The notes under the pieces: model-generated
Databases searched by the model: none
Told to the model about the DNA's origin: nothing
The model's input: the letters and a program-made list of their open reading frames with translations, nothing else
In this document: piece by piece, positions 30,208-39,071 of the stretch
How positions within the stretch are numbered: position 1 is the stretch's first letter
Layout: every line of letters begins with the position of its first letter
Source of the DNA: Sphingobacteruim zhuxiongii
GTDB lineage: Bacteria; Bacteroidota; Bacteroidia; Sphingobacteriales; Sphingobacteriaceae
Direction: 5' to 3'
Length of the DNA: 64,000 bases
Assembly: GCF_009557615.1 (NCBI RefSeq)
Contig: NZ_CP045652.1
Span: forward strand, 3,286,001 to 3,350,000
Program-made: the position numbers and the translations under genes

Positions 30208-30637
30208 AAAAAGTTTTCCACATTCAATAGCCCTCACAAAAACCAGCATAACTACAACAAAAACAAGGGATAATATTGAATTACAATAAATTAAAAATTG
30301 TAGCGAATGCGCTAGAAAGACCATAATAAGTCTTACTTTTTACCATGATTTCGTTAAATAAACCACCAAATCACTAGTAAAGTGGTTGAAAGTGGGAGCA
30401 CTAAATTATGAACCCAAACATCGGATGAATTCCTCGCGTTTTTAACCCCTCAGGATTAAAACCAGAAGTAAAAAAGCTTGATAATAAGCATTCGCTATAC
30501 CTTATTATATATGTTTACTTTTATCTTGATAGCGACATCTTATCCAAATGATCTAACCCAAAGACCTAATCGAAATCCAATTCTTTATTTTCAATTAAAT
30601 GCAATAATTTTGTCCTTCTACTAAAAGACAGTAAATC
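30208..30637. other. Divergent gene-free region between mraZ and aspS
   Basis: No supported gene. Besides the MraZ boxes it holds AGTTTTCCACATT (30212-30224), shared with the ftsA-ftsZ gap. Two direct repeats AAAGTGGTTG and AAAGTGGGAG lie at 30379-30398, which look like a second, weaker MraZ-type site. A -7 element for aspS lies near the right end. No clear promoter for mraZ was found. Confidence 0.5.
30605..30612 (+). promoter_or_regulatory. Probable -7 element of aspS
   Basis: TAATTTTG fits TAnnTTTG and lies 25 bases before the aspS ATG. No good -33 TTTG stands at the expected distance. Confidence 0.5.
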
Positions 30638-32392
30638 ATGCACAGAACACATACTTGTGGCGAACTTAGAATTGAAGATATTGGTACAACCGTAACCTTA
30701 AGTGGTTGGGTTCAGAAATCACGTGACTTAGGGGGAATGACCTTCATTGATGTTCGTGATCGATATGGCATCACTCAATTAACTTTTAACAGTGATGATG
30801 ATGAGACTTTACGTAGCCGCGCACGTGAATTGGGTAGAGAGTTTGTTATCAAAGTTACAGGTACCGTTATTGAGCGTTCGAGCAAGAATGCTAAAATACC
30901 TACTGGAGAAATAGAAATCAGTGTCAGCAATCTTGAAATCTTAAACGAATCAAAACTTCCTCCATTTACTATTGAAGATGAAACTGACGGTGGTGATGAC
31001 ATCCGTATGAAGTACCGTTACTTGGATATTCGTAGAAATCCTGTAAAAAACAGCCTACTTTTCCGACATAAAGTAACTCAAGAAGTTAGAAATTACTTAT
31101 CAAATCTAGACTTCTGTGAAGTCGAAACACCATACCTTATTAAGTCTACGCCCGAAGGTGCTCGTGACTTCATTGTGCCTTCGCGTATGAACCCAGGGCA
31201 GTTTTACGCATTGCCACAATCACCACAGACCTTCAAACAATTACTGATGGTCGGTGGAATGGACAAGTATTTCCAAATCGTAAAATGTTTTAGAGATGAA
31301 GATTTACGTGCTGACAGACAACCAGAGTTCACACAGATTGACTGTGAAATGTCATTTGTAGAGCAGGAAGATATTCTTAATATCTTCGAAGGTATGACCC
31401 GTCATCTTTTAAAGAACATTCACGGAATCGAAATTAATCAGTTTCCAAGAATGACATTTGATGAGGCCATGCGCACCTACGGAAATGACAAACCCGATAT
31501 TCGTTTCGGAATGAAATTCGGCGAACTAAATGCTGTTGCTCAACATAAAGATTTTGCGATCTTCAATAATGCAGAATTAGTAGTTGGTATTGCTGTTCCT
31601 GCTGCCGCTACCTATACTAGAAAACAAATCGACGAGCTAGTTGAATGGGTGAAACGCCCACAAGTTGGTGCTTCAGGCATGGTATATGCCAAATACGAAA
31701 GCGACGGAACATTAAAATCTTCTGTCGATAAGTTCTACGATCAAGCTGACTTATTGAAATGGGCGGAAGCGACTTCTGCAAATCCAGGTGACTTAATATT
31801 AGTTTTGTCAGGTCCTGCCAATAAAACTCGTGCACAATTGAGCGCTCTTCGTATGGAACTTGGCAATCGCCTTGGACTCCGTAAACCAGATGAATTCGCG
31901 CCATTATGGGTTGTTGACTTTCCTCTGTTAGAGTGGGATGAAGATACTTCACGTTATCATGCTATGCACCACCCTTTCACCTCACCAAAACTTGAAGATA
32001 TGTCTTTACTAGACAGTGACCCAGGTAAAGTACGTGCGAATGCCTACGATTTAGTGCTGAACGGGAATGAAATTGGCGGAGGATCGATTCGTATTCATGA
32101 TAAAGACATGCAAGCGTTAATGTTTAAGCACTTAGGATTTACGCCAGAACAAGCTCAGGATCAATTCGGATTCTTAATGAATGCTTTCCAATATGGCGCT
32201 CCTCCACATGGTGGACTTGCATTTGGTCTTGACCGCTTAACAGCAATACTAGGTGGACAGGAAACAATTCGTGACTTTATTGCTTTCCCTAAAAATAATT
32301 CAGGACGCGATGTTATGATCGATGCCCCAGCAACGATTGCCGTTGAACAATTAGACGAGCTAAGCATTTCATTGAAGCCTGTTAGTAAATAA
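30638..32392 (+). CDS. aspS: Aspartyl-tRNA synthetase
   Basis: AspRS is a class IIb synthetase. The N-terminal OB-fold anticodon domain covers about residues 1-110 ([20 protein letters not shown]). The catalytic core has motif 2 ([19 protein letters not shown]) and motif 3 ([15 protein letters not shown]). The bacterial GAD insertion domain lies between them, so this is the bacterial form of 584 residues. Whether it also charges tRNA-Asn depends on the presence of asnS and gatCAB, not seen here. Confidence 0.97.
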   Translation: MHRTHTCGELRIEDIGTTVTLSGWVQKSRDLGGMTFIDVRDRYGITQLTFNSDDDETLRSRARELGREFVIKVTGTVIERSSKNAKIPTGEIEISVSNLEILNESKLPPFTIEDETDGGDDIRMKYRYLDIRRNPVKNSLLFRHKVTQEVRNYLSNLDFCEVETPYLIKSTPEGARDFIVPSRMNPGQFYALPQSPQTFKQLLMVGGMDKYFQIVKCFRDEDLRADRQPEFTQIDCEMSFVEQEDILNIFEGMTRHLLKNIHGIEINQFPRMTFDEAMRTYGNDKPDIRFGMKFGELNAVAQHKDFAIFNNAELVVGIAVPAAATYTRKQIDELVEWVKRPQVGASGMVYAKYESDGTLKSSVDKFYDQADLLKWAEATSANPGDLILVLSGPANKTRAQLSALRMELGNRLGLRKPDEFAPLWVVDFPLLEWDEDTSRYHAMHHPFTSPKLEDMSLLDSDPGKVRANAYDLVLNGNEIGGGSIRIHDKDMQALMFKHLGFTPEQAQDQFGFLMNAFQYGAPPHGGLAFGLDRLTAILGGQETIRDFIAFPKNNSGRDVMIDAPATIAVEQLDELSISLKPVSK

Positions 32393-32439
32393 AAGGCGGA
32401 ACGACGTCTTGAGAACATTATAATTATTATATTTAAAAA

Positions 32440-32470
32440 GTTGACCATATCCTGGTCAACTTTTATTTTT
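32440..32470 (+). terminator. Terminator after aspS
   Basis: GTTGACCA, loop TATCC, TGGTCAAC, then TTTTATTTTT. It separates aspS from the lutB-like gene. Confidence 0.88.
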
Positions 32471-32494
32471 GTATATATCGCACACATCACCCCT

Positions 32495-33877
32495 ATGGCA
32501 CAATCAGTAGCAGACAAATTCCTTCAAGAAAGTAAGACGAAATCTTTTGACTTGCGACACCGCCAAATTATCAACAGCAATATTGACAAGTACAACCTTG
32601 CTTTTGAGCGTGGTAAGGCTAAATTTCATGACTTGGAGAATTCTAAGCAGAAGGCTAATTTGATCAAATGGAAGGTGATGGAAAACCTCGATCGTTATTT
32701 ATTGGATTTTGAATCCAATTTCACAAAAAATGGCGGACATGTTATTTGGGCAAACGATGCAGAGGAGGCTCGACAAGAAATCGCTAAAATTATCGAGCAA
32801 CATCAAGCGAAATCTGTTATTAAGTCAAAATCGATGGCTACAGAAGAGATTGAATTGAATCACTTCTTAGCGGATAAAAACATTGAAACGATCGAAAGTG
32901 ATTTAGGCGAATTTATCATCCAACTTCTCGACCAAAAGCCTTACCATTTCGTTACCCCAGCCATGCATCTCAGCTTGGAGGATATCGCGAAGCTTTTTCA
33001 TGAGAAATTCGAAACACCGTTGGAAGCAACCGCGGAAGAATTAACGATGAAGGCGCGTGAAATATTACGTGAAAAATATACGAGTGCCGATATCGGTATT
33101 ACTGGAGCCAACTTCTTAGTCGCCGATACAGGTAGTATCGCGATTACCGAAAATGAAGGTAATGCCAGATTAACTACCTCCTTTCCTAAGGTTCATATTG
33201 CCGTAGTAGGTATTGAAAAAGTTATTCCGAGCATAAGTGACCTTGATTTATTCTGGCCATTACTTGCATCCCATGGTACAGGACAAAACCTAACGGTTTA
33301 TAACAGTCTGTTAAGCGGGCCTCGAAAAGCTGGAGAAACAGACGGTCCGGAAGAGATGTATGTGATCCTATTGGATAACAATCGAACGAACGTCTTAGAG
33401 CAAAAAGATCAACGTCAAGGACTTTATTGTATTCGCTGTGGAGCATGTCTTAATGTTTGCCCGATCTATCAAAATATTGGCGGTCATACTTATGAGACCA
33501 CCTACCAGGGACCGATTGGCTCTTTAATATCTCCTCACCTGAATGGTATGAAAGAGTTTAAGCATCTAAGCTATGCTTCTTCACTATGTGGTAAGTGCAC
33601 AGAGGTATGTCCTGTAGGTATTGATATTCAAAAGATGTTACTCATCAATCGTCGTGATTCCGTTCAAGAGAATTTAACCACCTCTACTGAAAAGAGAGCA
33701 TGGGGACTTTTCACTTGGGCAATCCAAAAACGAAGAATAATCGATTTCTTCGGTGGAAAAACAAAAAATTTCTTCGTTAAAAACTTCTTCAAAAAAGCAT
33801 GGGGAGAGAACAGAGAACTTCCAAAAATTGCTAATAAATCGTTTTCACAACAATATAAAGAACTAAATAAGAAATAG
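32495..33877 (+). CDS. lutB: LutB-like iron-sulfur protein with LUD domain
   Basis: LutB is a subunit of the LutABC lactate-oxidising complex. The 460-residue protein has the LUD domain (SVIKSKSMATEEIELNHFL; GANFLVADTGSIAITENEGN), then two 4Fe-4S clusters, CIRCGACLNVCPIYQNIGG and CGKCTEVCP. ATG 32495 (MAQSVADKFL) is chosen over a longer frame that would start within the terminator. No lutA or lutC follows, so the partners must be elsewhere or the role differs. The terminators on both sides show it is a single gene unit. Confidence 0.88.
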   Translation: MAQSVADKFLQESKTKSFDLRHRQIINSNIDKYNLAFERGKAKFHDLENSKQKANLIKWKVMENLDRYLLDFESNFTKNGGHVIWANDAEEARQEIAKIIEQHQAKSVIKSKSMATEEIELNHFLADKNIETIESDLGEFIIQLLDQKPYHFVTPAMHLSLEDIAKLFHEKFETPLEATAEELTMKAREILREKYTSADIGITGANFLVADTGSIAITENEGNARLTTSFPKVHIAVVGIEKVIPSISDLDLFWPLLASHGTGQNLTVYNSLLSGPRKAGETDGPEEMYVILLDNNRTNVLEQKDQRQGLYCIRCGACLNVCPIYQNIGGHTYETTYQGPIGSLISPHLNGMKEFKHLSYASSLCGKCTEVCPVGIDIQKMLLINRRDSVQENLTTSTEKRAWGLFTWAIQKRRIIDFFGGKTKNFFVKNFFKKAWGENRELPKIANKSFSQQYKELNKK

Positions 33878-33913
33878 AATAGTCCCTATTTATTCCTTAC
33901 CCTAAAGCATATA

Positions 33914-33963
33914 GACCTTGGTCGAATTGGCACTAGTTTCAATTCAACCAAGGTCCTTTTTTT
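33914..33963 (+). terminator. Terminator after the lutB-like gene
   Basis: GACCTTGGTcGAATTG pairs with CAATTCaACCAAGGTC and is followed by CTTTTTTT. Confidence 0.88.
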
Positions 33964-34048
33964 AGACTTCTGAGCTCAACAACAAACTTATTATCCCCTC
34001 CTATTTACTATTGCACTAAACAAATGCTATAAACTTCCCTTCGATCTT

Positions 34049-34109
34049 AAGCCTACTTGATTCGTATTTTTCGTACTTTCAACGAACGAGGTACGCTTAA
34101 GGTAGGCTT
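34049..34109. repeat. Nested inverted repeat in the lutB-VWA gap
   Basis: AAGCCTAC (34049-34056) pairs with GTAGGCTT (34102-34109), and inside it CGTAC (34072-34076) with GTACG (34091-34095). A further imperfect copy, GTAGGGCTTAAG, follows. No T-run. It may be a REP-like intergenic element. Confidence 0.5.
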
Positions 34110-34147
34110 CAGGTAGGGCTTAAGTACGAGTAATTTTTAATAATCCA

Positions 34148-36013
34148 CTATCTTTTATCTAAAGCTGCTGCATTTTCTGCTAAGCGTATAAATTCAGCTC
34201 TATACCCTTCGTCATCTTTGCCTTTAGCTGATTTCGCCCTAGCGATAAGACTTTTATAACTCGCTTCCTGTTTATAATCTGAATTGCGCAATAACATACC
34301 CAACTCAGCTACAGCTGTTGCAAAGCGGAAATCTTCACTCATTTGATCTAAACTAGCAACCTTATTCAAAACAAGCTCTTGTTGCAGTTGGCTTTTATCA
34401 CCTTTCGGATCCTTATATCGGAATTTTACAGTAGCAAGTTCTCCGTTTAATTCGCCTTTTGCCGCAGATTTATTTTCTTGATATTTTAATGCATCTACTG
34501 AACCTATTATACTGCTTTTTACACCCACAGGAACAATTTCATAAAGCGCTGTTACGCTGTGCCCTACCCCCATATCACCGCCCAGTTTGGCATCGTTATT
34601 AAAATCTTCAGCTGCCAATAAGCGATTTTCATATCCCACTAAACGGTAGGCTTGAACATAAGCGGGATTAAATTCGACTTGTATCTTAACATCTTTGGCA
34701 ACCGTAAACATCGTTCCTCCAAACTCCGTCACCATCGCTTTACGCGCTTCAGAAATATTATCGATATAAGCGTAATTTCCATGACCTTTATTTGCTAACA
34801 ACTCCATTTTGCTATCCTTTAGGTTGCCCATTCCAAAGCCAAGGACTGTTAAATGTACGCCACTTTCACGCTCCTTGCTGATTAAATCCTCCATCGCTTC
34901 ATCACTTGATGCCCCAACATTGAAATCACCGTCTGAAGCTAAAACGATCCGATTATTACCATCCTTCATCAAGTTTTGGCGCGCAATCTCATAGGCTTTC
35001 TTAATGCCCGCTCCTCCAGCGGTACTACCACCGGCCTCGAGTTCGTCAATAGCGCCTTTAATTTTCATTTTTTGACTGCCGGAAGTACTTTCCAGCTTAA
35101 CCCCAGCATTGCCTGCATAAGTAACAATGGCAACACGATCTTGGTCACGTAATTGATCTACGAGCAGTTTCAATGATGATTTCACTAGGGGTAACTTATT
35201 ATCCGAGAACATCGAACCAGATACATCGATTAAGAAAACAAAATTCGATGCTGGTAGATTCTCGGATGGTATATCTTTAGCTTTTAGTGCGATTCGAATG
35301 ATTTGATGCTCTTTATTCCAAGGTGCAACGCCAAGTTCTGTATAAATCTTTACAGGCTCTGCCTTATTAGGAGCTTTCAAGTCGTACTGAAAATAATTAA
35401 TCATCTCTTCGATACGGACTGCATCTCTATCGGGCAATTGGCCCGCATTTAACATGCGACGAACGTTACTATAGGATGCGCCGTCCACATCAGCAGCGAA
35501 AGTTGACAATGGGTCCTTGAATGGTGATTTAAAATCATTCTCGTCGATATTTTGGTAGGTCTCGCTATTTGCAGCCGGTCGGATTCCTCCGATTCTAATT
35601 CCCTGCATATTACCCGCCAAACGAGTCTCCGCACGTGCTGTCGCCATTCGCTTATCCATTCTTCCTCTTACATGAACACCCGTCACGACGACCTCTTCTA
35701 ACAGTTGATCATGTTCTTGCTCCAATAGTTGCATTTCCATATTAACAACCGTCTTGTTTCCTACTTTTGCGCGTTGTTCTTGATATCCTTCAAAGCGAAA
35801 CAGCAGCTGATCGCCTGGCTCTAGAGTGATTTTGTATTTCCCCTGAGCGTCAGTTAACGTGGCAGCAGTTTTCTGATAAACAGAAACCTCGACCCCTGCA
35901 AGTCCCATTTTTTTCTGCCGATCGGTTACTTGCCCCGTTACAACAATCTCTTTTGCCTGAACAACCGCTAGAAAACTAAACAGTAAGATCCAAATTGTGA
36001 GTATATTTTTCAT
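34148..36013 (-). CDS. VWA-domain envelope protein with CarboxypepD_reg-like N-terminus
   Basis: This is a 621-residue exported protein. It has a signal peptide (1-20), a CarboxypepD_reg-like beta-sandwich (about 23-103), the phrase EEVVVTGVHVRGR, and an N-terminal conserved region of VWA/YfbK-type proteins (TFAADVDGASYSNVRRML). The VWA domain follows with a full MIDAS start, FLIDVSGSMFSDNK (DxSxS), then a DUF3520-like C-terminal part. Such proteins bind partners through a metal ion. 'EVVVTG' is the motif usually found in TonB-dependent receptors. The gene is divergent from a sigma/anti-sigma pair 93 bases away. Function unknown. Confidence 0.85.
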   Translation of the reverse strand: MKNILTIWILLFSFLAVVQAKEIVVTGQVTDRQKKMGLAGVEVSVYQKTAATLTDAQGKYKITLEPGDQLLFRFEGYQEQRAKVGNKTVVNMEMQLLEQEHDQLLEEVVVTGVHVRGRMDKRMATARAETRLAGNMQGIRIGGIRPAANSETYQNIDENDFKSPFKDPLSTFAADVDGASYSNVRRMLNAGQLPDRDAVRIEEMINYFQYDLKAPNKAEPVKIYTELGVAPWNKEHQIIRIALKAKDIPSENLPASNFVFLIDVSGSMFSDNKLPLVKSSLKLLVDQLRDQDRVAIVTYAGNAGVKLESTSGSQKMKIKGAIDELEAGGSTAGGAGIKKAYEIARQNLMKDGNNRIVLASDGDFNVGASSDEAMEDLISKERESGVHLTVLGFGMGNLKDSKMELLANKGHGNYAYIDNISEARKAMVTEFGGTMFTVAKDVKIQVEFNPAYVQAYRLVGYENRLLAAEDFNNDAKLGGDMGVGHSVTALYEIVPVGVKSSIIGSVDALKYQENKSAAKGELNGELATVKFRYKDPKGDKSQLQQELVLNKVASLDQMSEDFRFATAVAELGMLLRNSDYKQEASYKSLIARAKSAKGKDDEGYRAEFIRLAENAAALDKR

Positions 36014-36106
36014 ATCGTTCGAATTTTGACAAGGGATGCAGTAATTCCATAATTTCCATAAACCAGAAAAAAAATTTATTTTACCGCTTCAATTTGCATT
36101 AGGATC

Positions 36107-36667
36107 TTGTCGAAAAAGATATTACAAACAGACGATGAGTTATTAGATGCCTTCTTAAGGGAGGGCAGTCTCGCGTATCTAGGCGACCTCTATCAACGCC
36201 ATAGCGAGATGGTCTATTACGTATGCTTACGATACTTTAAAGACACTGAGCGCAGCAGAGATGCTGTCATGCAAATATTCGAGGAATTAATAGGAAAGGT
36301 TAAGAAGCAGGAAATTCAAGATTTCCCGCGTTGGCTTTATGTCGTCAGTAAGAATCATTGCTTGATGGCACTACGAAGCGCTAAAAGTAAACCCGAAATT
36401 GTTACAAATGATTTTGTGGAATTTGCCGCAAACTTGCATCAGGAAGAAAACTTTCAAGAACGCGAGGATCAATTATCGCAATTAGAACGTTGTATTGATC
36501 GGTTGATTGAAAAGCAGCAGCAAAGTATCCGCTTGTTTTTTATTGAGGAAAAATGCTATAAAGAGGTTGCTGAGATTACAGGTTATAGTATGAATGATGT
36601 GAAGAGCGCGATTCAAAACGGAAAACGCAATCTTAAAATTTGTATGGAAAGGGCAGAGCATGAGTAA
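36107..36667 (+). CDS. ECF-type sigma-70 factor (first)
   Basis: This is a 186-residue sigma factor. Region 2 is visible (MVYYVCLRYFKDTERSRDAVMQIFEEL; RWLYVVSKNHCLMALR), and region 4 covers about residues 125-180 (EKCYKEVAEITGYSMNDVKS). The start is TTG 36107, 2 bases after AGGATC; no ATG gives a complete region 2. It overlaps the anti-sigma-like gene by 8 bases. Sequence of region 2 is diverged from classic ECF factors. Confidence 0.82.
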   Translation: MSKKILQTDDELLDAFLREGSLAYLGDLYQRHSEMVYYVCLRYFKDTERSRDAVMQIFEELIGKVKKQEIQDFPRWLYVVSKNHCLMALRSAKSKPEIVTNDFVEFAANLHQEENFQEREDQLSQLERCIDRLIEKQQQSIRLFFIEEKCYKEVAEITGYSMNDVKSAIQNGKRNLKICMERAEHE

Positions 36668-37931
36668 TCAATTTGATATCGCTTATTTACGTAGGTATGT
36701 GAACGGAGAATTAAGTTCCTCCGAGATGTACGCTATTGAGAAAGCGTCTCATCAAGATGAAATGCTCATGGATCTAATCTTAGGTCTTGAAGAAGAGAAG
36801 CGGTCAGGAATTACCGCAGACGCGAAAGACCTTCATGCTGCCATCTACGATCGCAGTCACCCGAATACTACCGTTCGAATGTTTCCTTATAAATCCCTAG
36901 GTATCGCTGCTTCGTTGCTCCTTTTCCTAGGAATAGGCACCATCTGGTATTTAAATCGACCAAAAGAGTCGGATGAACTAGATATGGCTGCAGCGGATGT
37001 AGCAACTTCAGCACCTGAAGACAGCACATTAAACAGTATTGATTTAGACAGTATTGATTCTGGTGATACAAGTGAAACTTTGATAGCAGCAATACCAGAA
37101 ATACGCGATGCGCAGGCCACCGAATTGAGCCAATCTAAGCAAGTGCGTTCGAGAGAAAAAACCGAAGCGCAGAAAAAGGATCTCAGTTTAAGTCCAGATC
37201 TATTTATTGATACATCACGTTTAGTCCCGGATCAGATGATTGCTAAACGGGACACCAAACTCGCTAAAAAAAGAACACAGCTAGCGTCAGCCAACAATCC
37301 TAATGTGATTAACCTGCAAGGGAGCATGGCAAAAATAAGCGTCGCCCCTCAGGCTGAAATCATGGAGGAACGGCTAGCAAGTCCGCAAGATTTCAAACGT
37401 ATCATTACCGGCGAGGTGATTGACCGAGAATCGGGCTACCCAATTCCCCAAGCGACTGTAAGAAATATAAAAACAAATGAAGTTGTTGTTACGGACTCAT
37501 CCGGAAGTTTTGTTATGCCGACATCGCTAGAGTCTACTGAACTGGAGATTCTATCTATTGGTTATCAATCAACGCGCATATTAGCGAAGAATCAACAAAG
37601 AATTAGCTTATCTCCTGAATATGAAACGCTAGACGAGGTGGTCGTTAGTGGCTATTCAGCCAATAAAAATAAAACAAAATCTGAACCTCTCGTTGGATGG
37701 AAAGCCTATAAGCGATACATTAACGACAACACGAAAGAATCCTTATTTGGGAAAGGAAGCGTGACCCTTGTCTTTGACGTTTCGAACTTTGGTCGCCCAA
37801 TCGACATTAGCGTTGTAAAATCTGCGAACCCATCACTAGACCAACAAGCGGTACAAATCATTAAGAATGGTCCTGATTGGAAAAAAGGCAACGATGGAAA
37901 ACGTATTGAGATAAAGATATCCTTCAAATAA
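36660..37931 (+). CDS. Anti-sigma-like membrane protein with CarboxypepD_reg-like and TonB-C-like domains
   Basis: The 423-residue protein begins with a cytoplasmic part like Bacteroidota anti-sigma factors (YLRRYVNGELSSSEMYAIEK). One membrane helix lies at about 80-98 (LGIAASLLLFLGIGTIWYL). The periplasmic part has a long linker, a CarboxypepD_reg-like domain (ITGEVIDRESGYPIPQATV, about 248-325), LDEVVVSGYSANK, and a TonB-C-like domain (GRPIDISVVKSANPSLDQQA). Such a chain could pass an envelope signal to the sigma factor. The function is inferred from domains and overlap with the sigma gene. Confidence 0.8.
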   Translation: MSNQFDIAYLRRYVNGELSSSEMYAIEKASHQDEMLMDLILGLEEEKRSGITADAKDLHAAIYDRSHPNTTVRMFPYKSLGIAASLLLFLGIGTIWYLNRPKESDELDMAAADVATSAPEDSTLNSIDLDSIDSGDTSETLIAAIPEIRDAQATELSQSKQVRSREKTEAQKKDLSLSPDLFIDTSRLVPDQMIAKRDTKLAKKRTQLASANNPNVINLQGSMAKISVAPQAEIMEERLASPQDFKRIITGEVIDRESGYPIPQATVRNIKTNEVVVTDSSGSFVMPTSLESTELEILSIGYQSTRILAKNQQRISLSPEYETLDEVVVSGYSANKNKTKSEPLVGWKAYKRYINDNTKESLFGKGSVTLVFDVSNFGRPIDISVVKSANPSLDQQAVQIIKNGPDWKKGNDGKRIEIKISFK

Positions 37932-38002
37932 TAAAACAGACAGCTTTCGATCAATGATTTCCAAATCGCTGTTCAATAAATCAAAAAGGATAAAATTGAT
38001 CA

Positions 38003-38042
38003 TAAAAAAAGACTAACAGCCCTTTCGTTCCTGCTAGTCTAT
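38003..38042 (-). terminator. Terminator of tsaD
   Basis: AGACTA-CAG (38010-38019) pairs with CTG-TAGTCT (38031-38040) with one mismatch; on the minus strand TTTTTTTATG follows. It may also stop the convergent anti-sigma gene. Confidence 0.75.
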
Positions 38043-38069
38043 ACAATAAGCTATGCTGTTTCTTTTGAG

Positions 38070-39071
38070 CTAAACATGCATTCTCGCTAATGGCGAAATA
38101 TCCTGCCCTACAAAGTCTTTTTTTAGGAATTTATGATATCCTGCAATTGCAATCATTGCAGCATTATCCGTACAATATTCAAACTTTGGAATAAAGACAT
38201 TCCATTTATATTTTTCGCCCATTGCTAATAATGAACTTCTTAATCCAGAATTGGCGGACACACCACCTGCAATAGCGATGTCTTTAACACCGGTTTGCTT
38301 GGCTGCCTTTTTCAATTTGTTTAAAAGAATGGAAACAATACGGTCTTGTACGGATGCACATAAATCGTCCATACGTTCCGCAAGGAAGTTTGGGTTTTTC
38401 TTTATTTCCGCTTGAACGAGGTATAGAATTGCCGTTTTAAGACCTGAAAAACTAAAATTGAGTTCCGGTATTTGAGGTTCTGGCAATTTGAATGCCGTCG
38501 GATCTCCGTCTTTAGCGTGTTTATCAATTAATGGTCCTCCAGGATAAGGCAAATTCAAAATCTTCGCCGTTTTATCGAATGCCTCTCCCGCTGCATCGTC
38601 TAAAGTTTCCCCAAGTAGTTCCATCTCAAAGTAATCCTTGACCAGTACAATCTGTGTATGACCACCAGAAACAGTCAAGCATAAAAATGGGAACGCTGGT
38701 TTTGGCTGGTCGATAAAGTGCGCTAATATGTGCGCTTGCATATGATTAACCTCAATTAGGGGTACATCCATTGCTAATGCGAAAGATTTTGCAAAGGAGG
38801 TCCCAACTAATAAAGCACCTAAAAGTCCAGGTCCGCGAGTAAAAGCCACTGCATCTATATCTTTTTTACTTACTTTTGCTTGAAGAATGGCTTGATCTAC
38901 CGTAGGAATAATATTTTGTTGATGAGCACGGGACGCTAACTCAGGCACTACCCCTCCGTATTTCGCATGGATTGCTTGACTTGCAATAATATTTGATCGA
39001 ATTTCGCCGTCTATACAAATAGATGCGGAAGTTTCATCACACGATGATTCTATACCGAGTATGATTGCCAT
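38070..39071 (-). CDS. tsaD: tRNA N6-adenosine threonylcarbamoyltransferase TsaD
   Basis: TsaD transfers the threonylcarbamoyl group to A37 of tRNAs. The ASKHA fold starts ILGIESSCDETSASI. It has the metal-binding HMQAHILAHF (two His), LTVSGGHTQIVL, and IAGGVSANSGLR. ATG 39071 gives the normal 333-residue protein; the longer frame to 39266 runs antisense through tamB. Its start overlaps that of tamB by 11 bases, head to head. Confidence 0.96.
   Translation of the reverse strand: MAIILGIESSCDETSASICIDGEIRSNIIASQAIHAKYGGVVPELASRAHQQNIIPTVDQAILQAKVSKKDIDAVAFTRGPGLLGALLVGTSFAKSFALAMDVPLIEVNHMQAHILAHFIDQPKPAFPFLCLTVSGGHTQIVLVKDYFEMELLGETLDDAAGEAFDKTAKILNLPYPGGPLIDKHAKDGDPTAFKLPEPQIPELNFSFSGLKTAILYLVQAEIKKNPNFLAERMDDLCASVQDRIVSILLNKLKKAAKQTGVKDIAIAGGVSANSGLRSSLLAMGEKYKWNVFIPKFEYCTDNAAMIAIAGYHKFLKKDFVGQDISPLARMHV

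Noticed and set aside
30136..30324. 62-codon minus-strand frame upstream of mraZ
   Set aside because: It runs through the MraZ boxes and the promoter region and matches nothing; chance frame in regulatory DNA.
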